Shown here: piece by piece, positions 1-7,149 of the stretch
How positions within the stretch are numbered: position 1 is the stretch's first letter
Layout: every line of letters starts with the position of its first letter
Assembly: GCA_015068335.1 (NCBI GenBank)
Contig: SVKT01000015.1
Location: 1-19,510 of the forward strand
Direction of reading: 5' to 3'
DNA length: 19,510 nucleotides
Origin: Oscillospiraceae bacterium
GTDB taxonomy: Bacteria; Bacillota; Clostridia; Oscillospirales; Oscillospiraceae
Program-made: the position numbers and the translations under genes
The notes under the pieces: generated by a model
The model's database searches: none
Told to the model about the DNA's origin: nothing
The model's input: only the letters and a program-made list of their open reading frames with translations

Positions 1-2
1 TG

Positions 3-902
3 CGCCTTCTGCCTTTGGGCGGCTTCTGCGCGATGGAGGGCGAGGATGAGGACACCGGCGACGAGCGAGCCTTTGTGCGGCAGAGCGGCTGGAAAAAATT
101 TGCCATCCTTGCCGCCGGTCCGTTTATGAATTTCGTGCTGGGCGTGCTGATCATCACGGCGCTCTTTGCCGGTGCGTCTGGCTTCAATGTGGACCGCGTG
201 TCCGGGCTGGCGCCGGAATTTGAGTATACCGGCGAAAATGGCCTGATGGAAGGCGACCTGTTTTACAAGGTGAACGGCTACCGCACCTATCTGGCCGGGG
301 ATACCCAAACCTACCTTACCTTCGCGGGGGATACCGTGGACATTGAGGTGGTGCGTGACGGACGGCACATTCTGGTAGAGGATGTGGCGCGGAAGACCTG
401 CACCGGCTCGGACGGCGAGACCTATCAGGGGTTTGGCGTCTTTCTGGGCTACCAGACGGTTCCGGCGGGCTTTTTCACCACGCTGCGCTTCATCTGGTAT
501 CAGGCGCTGGACTTTGTCCAGTTGGTGTGGTTCAGTCTGGCGCAACTGTTTACCGGCGGCGTGGGGGTGCAGGATCTCAGCGGCCCCGTGGGCATCGTCT
601 CCACGATGACCGAAGTGGGTGAGGCCACCCAGGAGGCGGCGGGTATGGGCGTTGCACTGTCCAATCTGGCCTATTTCGGGGCGATGATCGCCGTGAATCT
701 GGCGGTGATGAATCTGCTGCCGATCCCGGCGCTGGACGGCGGCCGCATTTTCTTCCTGGCGGTGGATGCGATCTGTCTGCTGCTGTTTCGCCGCAAGATC
801 CCCGAGAAGTATCAGGGCTGGGTCAATACGGCAGGCTTTGCGGTGTTGATGGGACTTATGCTTCTGGTTACGTTCCAGGATGTATTCAAACTTTTTCGGT
901 AA
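3..902 (+). CDS. rseP: RseP-family site-2 metalloprotease, 5' part missing
   Basis: Membrane-embedded zinc protease that cleaves membrane-anchored substrates such as anti-sigma factors within the bilayer. The frame is open from the window edge (RLLPLGGFCAMEGEDED...), so the gene starts upstream and the N-terminal HExxH zinc site is outside the window. What is visible is the conserved MEGED segment, a transmembrane stretch (FMNFVLGVLIITALF), a PDZ-like region (LMEGDLFYKVNGYRTY), and near the C-terminus NLLPIPALDGGR, the second conserved zinc-ligand motif (LDG) of the family, followed by more hydrophobic helices. It ends 16 bases before ispG, in the rseP-ispG order common in Firmicutes, where dxr usually lies just upstream. 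Family assignment is firm; which substrate it cuts cannot be told. Confidence 0.93.
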   Translation, partial: RLLPLGGFCAMEGEDEDTGDERAFVRQSGWKKFAILAAGPFMNFVLGVLIITALFAGASGFNVDRVSGLAPEFEYTGENGLMEGDLFYKVNGYRTYLAGDTQTYLTFAGDTVDIEVVRDGRHILVEDVARKTCTGSDGETYQGFGVFLGYQTVPAGFFTTLRFIWYQALDFVQLVWFSLAQLFTGGVGVQDLSGPVGIVSTMTEVGEATQEAAGMGVALSNLAYFGAMIAVNLAVMNLLPIPALDGGRIFFLAVDAICLLLFRRKIPEKYQGWVNTAGFAVLMGLMLLVTFQDVFKLFR

Positions 903-918
903 GAATTGAGGCAAAACG

Positions 919-1955
919 ATGACGAGGCAATTGTTTGTGGGCTCGGTTCCCGTGGGCGGCGGCGCTCCGGTGTCCGTCCAGTCTTGTGCAATACAAAGAC
1001 CGACGATGTGGCGGCCACTGTGGCACAGATCCGTGCGCTGGAAGCAGCGGGCTGCGAGATCGTCCGGGTGGCCATCCCCGATCAGGCGGCGGCCGAGGCG
1101 GTGGATCAGATCAAGGAGCAGATCCGCATTCCCTTGATCGCCGACATCCATTTCAACTATAAATATGCTCTGGAATGCGCCGCCCGCGGCATTGACGCCA
1201 TTCGTATCAATCCCGGCAACATCGGCGGGGAGGAGAATGTGAGGGCGGTGGCAGAAGCCTGCCGCGCCCGGAACATTCCCATCCGTATCGGCGTCAACGG
1301 CGGTTCCCTGGAAAAGGAACTGCGGGCAAAATACGGCGGTGTGACGGCTGAGGCCCTTGTGGAAAGTGCTATGGGGCACGCGCGGCTGCTGAATAAGTTT
1401 GATTTTGATGACATCTGCATCAGCGTGAAATGCTCTGATGTGCCGCTGACGATGGCGGCCTATCGCCTGCTTGCCGAGCGGACGGAGTATCCGCTGCACC
1501 TCGGCGTCACAGAGGCCGGTACGCCCTCTATGGGTATGGTCAAAAGCGCTATGGGCATCGGCGGACTGCTGTGTATGGGCATTGGCGATACCATCCGCGT
1601 GACGCTGACGGCAGACCCTGTTGAGGAGATCTATGCCGCTCATAAGATCCTGAAAGCCGCGGGGCTGCGCAAAGAGGGCGTGAATCTCATTGCCTGCCCC
1701 ACCTGCGGCCGTACCCGCATCGACCTGATCCCTCTGGCGGAGGAAGTGGAACGGCGGCTGGCAAACTGCCGGAAAAATATCACCGTCGCGGTGATGGGTT
1801 GTGCCGTTAACGGGCCCGGAGAAGCCGCGGCGGCGGATATCGGCATTGCCGGCGGCAAGGGCGAGGGTTTGATCTTCCGGAAAGGAGAAATCCTTTACAA
1901 GGTTTCAGAGGAGAGACTTTTAGATGCCTTAATGGATGAAATCGAAAAACTATGA
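919..1955 (+). CDS. ispG: IspG, flavodoxin-dependent HMBPP synthase, reading frame broken by an apparent 1-base deletion
   Basis: 4Fe-4S enzyme of the MEP isoprenoid pathway, converting MEcPP to HMBPP. The true N-terminus is in the frame starting at ATG 919 (GAGG at 908-911, 7-base spacing): MTRQLFVGSVPVGGGAPVSV, which matches the family start. That frame turns to nonsense after codon 984. The family sequence resumes one frame over as CNTKTDDVAATVAQI and stays open to the stop at 1953-1955. Restoring one A between 984 and 985 would give the usual VQSMCNT. Downstream, the cluster ligands are intact: CPTCGR near 1696 and MGCAVNGPGEA near 1795. Length would be about 345 residues, normal for the short bacterial form. 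A reading that starts at 906 gives a wrong N-terminus. The gene is normally essential where the MEP pathway is the only route, so a sequencing or assembly error is as likely as a real mutation. Confidence 0.9.
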
Positions 1956-1969
1956 ACGTAAGAGAGAAA

Positions 1970-1990
1970 GGGCGGAGAAATGCTCCGCCC
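1970..1990 (+). terminator. Hairpin between ispG and polC, weak terminator or attenuator
   Basis: Perfect 8-bp stem (GGGCGGAG / CTCCGCCC) with a 5-base loop, 15 bases after the ispG stop. What follows is TGTTCCTG rather than a T run, so it is a poor intrinsic terminator. It may limit read-through into polC or stabilise the ispG 3' end. Confidence 0.45.
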
Positions 1991-2023
1991 TGTTCCTGTG
2001 AGTGATAACGGAAAGGGAGACAA

Positions 2024-5000
2024 ATGGCAGGAAATATTCCGTTTTTTAATATGTTTGCGGAGTTGCAGACCTATCCGGAACTGCGGCTGAAACTGTCGGG
2101 TGCAGAACTGACCGGCGCCAGCATCGACCAGGCTAGTATGTCCATTACGCTGAAATTGCAGACGAAAGTGGTGTTGCAGGAGGCAGATCTGGCTGTGGCG
2201 CAGGAGGCCATCTGCAAAGCCTACGGCTTCAATCGCGTGGAGATCGAATACACCTGCTTGGAGCCCGTCGCGTCCCAGAGCCACGGCGCATCCTCCTCCG
2301 AAAGCGACGGCAAAAAGCCGGCGGGGAAGATCATTCTGGGCAAAGCCATCAAGGGCAAAGTTATGTTGATGAAGGATCTGACCTTGAAGACGGGAACTGC
2401 TTCCGTCTGCGGTAAGGTCTTTGGCTTTGAGTCCCGCGAGACCCGCCGACCTGGACAGTGGGTGGTTTCCTTCGACCTGACGGACGATACAAATTCCATC
2501 ACCGTGGTGAAATTTACAAACCAGAAGGAAGCGCAGATGTTGGAGAGCGCCGTGAAGCCCGGTATGTGGCTTGCGGTGAAGGGCAGAGTGGAGGCGACCC
2601 GTGACGGCAAGGACATCCAGTTGAGTCCTTATGACATCAACATTGTCGATCACGCGGCGCGGCAGGATCTTGCTCCGGTCAAACGGGTGGAACTGCATCT
2701 GCACACCAAGATGAGCAATATGGACGCCCTGACGGACACCAAGGACGTCATCAAACAGGCCATCAAATGGGGGCATCCCGCCATCGCCATCACCGATCAC
2801 GGCTGTGCACAGTCTTTTCCGGACGCGTGGCACGCCGCCGGCGATAAAATCAAGATCCTCTACGGTGTGGAGGGTTATTTCGTCAACAACATCGACGACC
2901 GCATCGTGGTGCACGGCACGCAGGATTGCGGCCTTGACGATGAATTTGTCTGCTTCGACATTGAGACCACCGGCTTGAAGGTGGATCGTGAGGTCATCAC
3001 CGAGATCGGCGCTGTGGTGGTGAAAAACGGACAGATCACAGAGCGTTTCCAGACTTTTGTGAATCCCAACCGCCGCCTGACGCCGGAGATCATCGGCCTG
3101 ACCGGTATTACCGACGAAATGTTGAAGGACGCGCCTCAGGCAAAGGAGGCGCTGACGGCCTTTTTGCAGTTTGTGAACGGCCGCCCGCTGGCGGCACATA
3201 ACGCCGAATTTGACATCGGTTTCATCCGTGCCGGCTGCCGTGAGGCGGGACTTGATTTTGCGCCTACTTATGTGGATTCCCTGATCCTGGCCCAGAATCT
3301 GCTGCCGGATCTGGGAAAATATAAACTGGACATTGTGGCGGAGCATTTGGATCTGCCCGCTTTCAACCACCACCGGGCCAGCGATGACGCCGCCACGGTG
3401 GGCTATATGCTGATCCCGTTCTGGGAAATGCTCCGTAAGCGGGGCATCCACACCTTGCAGGCCATCAATCCGGAAATGGAAAAACTGCGTCCCCAGGGAA
3501 GCAAGTCCAACCGTTTCCCCAAGCATATCATCCTGCTTGCCCGGAACAAGGTGGGATTAAAAAATCTCTACCAGATGATCTCTGCATCTAATCTGAAATA
3601 TTTCAAGCGCGTGCCCACGATCCCCAAGAGCCTTTTGAACGAGCATCGTGAGGGCATCATCGTGGGCGCAGCCTGTGAGGCTGGCGAACTGTTTCAGGCG
3701 GTGGCGGCCCACAAGGATTGGGACGAGTTGAAGCGCATCGCGGATTATTATGACTACTTGGAGATCCAGCCACTGTGCAACAACGCCTTTATGCTGCGAA
3801 ACGGCGACGTGCAGTCGGAGGAGGAACTGCGGGAATTCAACCGCATCATCGTCCGTCTGGGTGAGGAACTGGGCAAGCCGGTGTGCGCCACCGGTGACGT
3901 CCATTTCCAGGAACCGGAGGACGAGATCTACCGCCACATCATCCTGGCCTCCAAGAAGTTTGCAGACGCCAACGAATCCCTGCCCATCTACTTCAAGACC
4001 ACCCAGGAAATGCTGGAAGAATTCAGTTATCTGGGGGAGGAGAAGGCCTATGAGGTGGTGGTGACCAACACCCGGCTGGTGGCGGATCAGGTGGAGACCT
4101 TTGAACTGCTGCCCAAAGAACTGTTCCCGCCCCGTCTGGAAAACTCCGAGGCGGATCTGGATCGTCTGGTGTGGGAAAAGACCCATCGGCTGTACGGCGA
4201 CAACCCGCCCCAGCACATTGTGGATCGCCTGAACGTGGAACTGGGCGGCATTCTGGGCAAATATGACGTGGTCTATATGTCCGCCCAGAAACTGGTGCAG
4301 CGCAGCCTGGAAAACGGTTATCTGGTTGGCTCCCGTGGCTCTGTGGGCTCTTCGCTGGTGGCATATATGTCCGGCATTACGGAAGTCAACTCCCTGCCGC
4401 CCCATTACCGCTGCCCGAAGTGCCGCAACAGCGAATTCGTTACGGATGGCAGTTACGGCTGCGGCGCCGATATGCCGGATAAGGATTGTCCCGTCTGCGG
4501 CACCAAGTATGTCAAGGACGGCTTTGACATCCCCTTTGAGACCTTCCTGGGTTTTGGCGGCGGCAAGGTGCCCGATATCGACCTGAACTTCTCCGGCGAA
4601 TATCAGGCACGCGCCCATCGCCACGCCATCGAGATGTTCGGCGAATCCCAGGTGTTCCGCGCCGGAACCATCGGTACGCTGGCGGACAAGACTGCCTTTG
4701 GATTCGTGTTGAAATACTTGGAGGAAAACGGGATGGAGGCCGGCGGCGCGGAGAAGAAGCGTCTGGCTACCGGCTGTGTCGGCGTACGACGAACCACCGG
4801 GCAGCATCCCGGCGGTCTGGTGGTCGTGCCGGATGACAAGAGTGTGGAGGATTTCTGTCCTGTGCAGCACCCGGCAGATGACGATAATTCCGATACCATC
4901 ACGACGCATTTTGAATATCATTCTATGGAGGACAACCTCCTGAAACTGGATATGCTGGGACACGATGATCCCACGATGGTGCGTATGATGCAGGATCTCA

Positions 5001-6004
5001 CGGACGTGGACCCGCAGACCATCCCGCTGGACGATCCGGACACGATGTCCATTTTCACGTCCAGCAAGGTGCTGGGCTATGAGAATGACGAGATCCTCGG
5101 CCCCACCGGCGCCGTGGCGATCCCGGAGTTCAACACCCGCTTTACCCGCCAGATGCTGATGGACACCCAACCCAAGGACTTCAACACGCTGGTGCGATTG
5201 TCCGGCTTCTCCCACGGAACGGACGTTTGGCTGGGAAACGCCAAGGATCTGATCCTGGAACAGGGCGTCCCCGTTACCAGCACCGTAGGCTGCCGTGACG
5301 ATATTATGCTCTACCTGATCTCTATGGGTCTTGACCCGAAAATGAGTTTCAAGATTATGGAGTCCGTGCGTAAAGGCAAGGTGAAGAAAAACGGCTTTGA
5401 GCCCGGCTGGCGGGAAGCGATGGAGGAGCACGAAGTGCCGGAGTGGTATATCGAATCTCTGGCAAAGATCGGCTATCTGTTCCCGAAAGCCCACGCGGTG
5501 GCCTATGTTATGATGGCTTTCCGCATCGCGTGGTTCAAGGTGCATCGTCCGCTGGCATTCTACGCCACCTATTTCACTGTCCGCGCCAAGGCCTTTGATG
5601 CAAAAATCTGCTGCGCCGGTAAGGAGGCAGTAAAGAAGAAGATCCGCGAGATCGAAAACAACAAGGACGCCACAGCCGTGGAGCAGCAGTTGCTGACCAC
5701 GCTGGAAGTGTGCTACGAGTTCTACCTGCGCGGCTTCCACTTTGACACCATCAGCATCTACGAGTCCGACGCTACCAAATTCAAGGTGACGGAAAACGGC
5801 CTGCTGCCGCCCTTCATTTCCGTTCACGGTCTGGGTGAGGCGGCGGCGCTGGACGCCGTGGAAAAGCGGAAGGGGAAGGAATTTATCTCCGTGGAGGAGT
5901 TCGCCCTGTGCTGCAACAAACTCTCCAAGACTCACATTGAGCAACTCAAAGAACTGGGCGCTTTTGCCGGTATGGCGGAAACGAGCCAGATGACACTATT
6001 CTAA
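2024..6004 (+). CDS. polC: PolC-type DNA polymerase III alpha subunit
   Basis: Main replicative DNA polymerase of low-GC Gram-positive bacteria, with built-in 3'-5' proofreading. 1326 residues; ATG follows AAAGGGAG. Domains in order: N-terminal domain about 1-90; OB fold about 95-210; PHP domain from about 220 (ELHLHTKMSNMDALTD) split by an inserted DEDDh exonuclease from about 310 (FDIETTGL ... HNAEFDIGF ... HRASDDAATVG); polymerase core with a Cys4 zinc site (CPKC ... CPVCG) and the catalytic PDIDLNFSGEYQ near residue 850; and a C-terminal part with FPKAHAVAYVMMAFRIAWFK. Motifs match Bacillus PolC closely. It is about 110 residues shorter than the ~1437-residue B. subtilis protein. From remembered alignment, most of the loss is between the first N-terminal subdomain and the OB fold, replaced here by a short Ser/Lys linker. 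It follows ispG in the common rseP-ispG-polC order. Confidence 0.97.
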   Translation: MAGNIPFFNMFAELQTYPELRLKLSGAELTGASIDQASMSITLKLQTKVVLQEADLAVAQEAICKAYGFNRVEIEYTCLEPVASQSHGASSSESDGKKPAGKIILGKAIKGKVMLMKDLTLKTGTASVCGKVFGFESRETRRPGQWVVSFDLTDDTNSITVVKFTNQKEAQMLESAVKPGMWLAVKGRVEATRDGKDIQLSPYDINIVDHAARQDLAPVKRVELHLHTKMSNMDALTDTKDVIKQAIKWGHPAIAITDHGCAQSFPDAWHAAGDKIKILYGVEGYFVNNIDDRIVVHGTQDCGLDDEFVCFDIETTGLKVDREVITEIGAVVVKNGQITERFQTFVNPNRRLTPEIIGLTGITDEMLKDAPQAKEALTAFLQFVNGRPLAAHNAEFDIGFIRAGCREAGLDFAPTYVDSLILAQNLLPDLGKYKLDIVAEHLDLPAFNHHRASDDAATVGYMLIPFWEMLRKRGIHTLQAINPEMEKLRPQGSKSNRFPKHIILLARNKVGLKNLYQMISASNLKYFKRVPTIPKSLLNEHREGIIVGAACEAGELFQAVAAHKDWDELKRIADYYDYLEIQPLCNNAFMLRNGDVQSEEELREFNRIIVRLGEELGKPVCATGDVHFQEPEDEIYRHIILASKKFADANESLPIYFKTTQEMLEEFSYLGEEKAYEVVVTNTRLVADQVETFELLPKELFPPRLENSEADLDRLVWEKTHRLYGDNPPQHIVDRLNVELGGILGKYDVVYMSAQKLVQRSLENGYLVGSRGSVGSSLVAYMSGITEVNSLPPHYRCPKCRNSEFVTDGSYGCGADMPDKDCPVCGTKYVKDGFDIPFETFLGFGGGKVPDIDLNFSGEYQARAHRHAIEMFGESQVFRAGTIGTLADKTAFGFVLKYLEENGMEAGGAEKKRLATGCVGVRRTTGQHPGGLVVVPDDKSVEDFCPVQHPADDDNSDTITTHFEYHSMEDNLLKLDMLGHDDPTMVRMMQDLTDVDPQTIPLDDPDTMSIFTSSKVLGYENDEILGPTGAVAIPEFNTRFTRQMLMDTQPKDFNTLVRLSGFSHGTDVWLGNAKDLILEQGVPVTSTVGCRDDIMLYLISMGLDPKMSFKIMESVRKGKVKKNGFEPGWREAMEEHEVPEWYIESLAKIGYLFPKAHAVAYVMMAFRIAWFKVHRPLAFYATYFTVRAKAFDAKICCAGKEAVKKKIREIENNKDATAVEQQLLTTLEVCYEFYLRGFHFDTISIYESDATKFKVTENGLLPPFISVHGLGEAAALDAVEKRKGKEFISVEEFALCCNKLSKTHIEQLKELGAFAGMAETSQMTLF

Positions 6005-6020
6005 TATTGTGATATTTGCA

Positions 6021-6049
6021 ACTGAATTGCCTGTCGGGCCTGGTATAAT
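6021..6049 (+). promoter_or_regulatory. Ferritin promoter, extended -10
   Basis: TATAAT at 6044-6049 is preceded directly by TGG, giving the extended -10 form TGN-TATAAT. At 17 bases upstream, ACTGAA is only a weak -35. It lies 45 bases before the ferritin start and after the polC stop, so ferritin is probably transcribed on its own. No terminator is evident between polC and this promoter. Confidence 0.6.
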
Positions 6050-6093
6050 CATATCATAAAGAACCCACACTCAATGAAATGGAGGATATGATG

Positions 6094-6606
6094 ATGCTGA
6101 ATCCCAAAGTGCGCGAACTGCTGAACGATCAGATCAATAAGGAGTTCTATTCCGCCTACCTGTATCTGGATTTTTCCAACTATTATGAGCGCCTCGGCCT
6201 GGACGGCTTTGCCAACTGGTATCGTGTACAGGCGCAGGAAGAGCGCGATCACGCGATGTTGTTCTATGATTATCTCCAAAACAACGATGAACTGGTGGAA
6301 CTGGGTGCCATTGGCAAGCCCGATAAGGTGTTCACCGATAATATGGGCCCGTTGAAGGCTGCGTTGGAGCACGAACAGTATGTGACGGCGCTGATCAACG
6401 CCATCTACGCCGAGGCTTACGAGGCCAGAGACTTCCGTACAATGGAGTTTTTGAACTGGTTCGTGAAGGAGCAGGGCGAGGAGGAGACCAACGCCCGGGA
6501 TCTGATCACCAAGATGGAACTCTTCGGCAACGATCCCAAGAGCCTGTATATGCTCAACAGCGAACTGCTTGCCCGCGTGTATACCGCCCCCTCTCTGGTG
6601 CTGTAA
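6094..6606 (+). CDS. ftnA: Ferritin (FtnA type), iron storage
   Basis: Oxidises Fe(II) and stores it as mineral inside a 24-subunit shell in the cytoplasm. 170 residues, compared with 165 for E. coli FtnA. In-frame ATGs lie at 6079, 6088, 6091 and 6094. GGAGG at 6081-6085 overlaps the first, and its spacing fits 6091 or 6094. I chose 6094 because MLNPKVRELLNDQIN then aligns directly with the E. coli start, and the ferroxidase ligands fall at the same numbers: E17, E50 and H53 (EERDH). The later KEQGEEE matches the FtnA segment that supplies further ferroxidase-site glutamates. No haem-ligand bacterioferritin signature is apparent. The gene has its own promoter and a strong terminator, so it appears monocistronic. 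No Fur-type operator was recognised. Confidence 0.95.
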   Translation: MLNPKVRELLNDQINKEFYSAYLYLDFSNYYERLGLDGFANWYRVQAQEERDHAMLFYDYLQNNDELVELGAIGKPDKVFTDNMGPLKAALEHEQYVTALINAIYAEAYEARDFRTMEFLNWFVKEQGEEETNARDLITKMELFGNDPKSLYMLNSELLARVYTAPSLVL

Positions 6607-6623
6607 GGCCCACAGAAACGATA

Positions 6624-6658
6624 AAAGCCGCCCGGTGCATCGCACCGGGCGGCTTTGG
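6624..6658. terminator. Terminator between ftnA and the convergent thioesterase gene
   Basis: Stem of 12 perfect GC-rich pairs (GCCGCCCGGTGC / GCACCGGGCGGC) with an ATC loop. Flanking AAA/TTT extends it to 15 pairs. The plus strand continues TTTGGTTT. On the minus strand the stem is followed by TTTTAT, so it can end both ftnA and the minus-strand thioesterase transcript. Confidence 0.85.
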
Positions 6659-6692
6659 TTTGGGATCTGCGGCGTGTGGTCAGAGGTTGTCA

Positions 6693-7088
6693 TCAGCCTT
6701 CCAGTTTGGCGTTGCACTTGCTCAAAAACCGGTCGCTGCTGATGATGGCGCGGGTATGGGCGCCGTGGCCGATAGGGCCGCGCTCGTCCCACGCCTGCAA
6801 GGCGAAATCCACCATTTTGCCGTTTTCGGACACGGCGGTGATCTCCGCCTCCACGGTGAATTTCATACCGACGGGAGTGGGGGATGTGTGATGCACGTCC
6901 AGATGGGTGCCCACGCTGCCCTGCCCCTCGGCCAGGAAATGGGCAAGAACGGTCTGTGCCGCGTTTTCCATCATAGCGATCATACAGGGGGTGCCGAGAA
7001 CCGGCAGCGCACCGGAGCCTACGGCGGCAGCGGTGATCTCCTCCGTCACCACCTGCTCCAACTGACATTTTGTTCCGATGTAGATCAT
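6693..7088 (-). CDS. FlK-like hot-dog thioesterase, 131 aa
   Basis: Predicted acyl-CoA thioesterase of the FlK-like group. The family type member hydrolyses fluoroacetyl-CoA, but most clostridial members have no known substrate. ATG at 7088 has GGAGG just upstream; a longer frame to 7301 runs through the terminator and the pot genes and is not real. Seen: AVGSGALPVLGTPCMIAMMENAA, followed by VGTHLDVHHTSPTPVG. The residues T33, E41 and H67 have the same spacing (8 and 26) as the Thr42-Glu50-His76 triad of FlK, which supports an active enzyme. It lies after the terminator of the polyamine-transport operon, with no clear promoter of its own, so expression may depend on read-through. Family call is good; substrate unknown. 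Confidence 0.82.
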   Translation of the reverse strand: MIYIGTKCQLEQVVTEEITAAAVGSGALPVLGTPCMIAMMENAAQTVLAHFLAEGQGSVGTHLDVHHTSPTPVGMKFTVEAEITAVSENGKMVDFALQAWDERGPIGHGAHTRAIISSDRFLSKCNAKLEG

Positions 7089-7116
7089 ACTTGTTCCTCC
7101 AATCTTGGTTTCAGGA

Positions 7117-7144
7117 AAACGGCGCCGGGTGTCCGGCGCCGTTT
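7117..7144 (-). terminator. Terminator of the pot operon
   Basis: 12-bp perfect stem (AAACGGCGCCGG / CCGGCGCCGTTT) with a 4-base loop, just after the potCD stop on the minus strand. The stem ends in TTTTCC in the minus-strand direction. It separates potCD from the thioesterase gene. Confidence 0.8.
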
Positions 7145-7149
7145 GGTGG

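Noticed and set aside
979..995. Programmed frameshift in ispG
   Set aside because: There is no slippery heptamer or stimulatory structure at the site, and ispG is not known to use frameshifting. A deletion or sequencing error is simpler.
1895..5944. Two long minus-strand open frames (about 543 and 795 codons) opposite polC
   Set aside because: They are mirror frames of GC-rich polC, His/Gln-rich and without domain similarity. PolC motifs on the plus strand are unmistakable.
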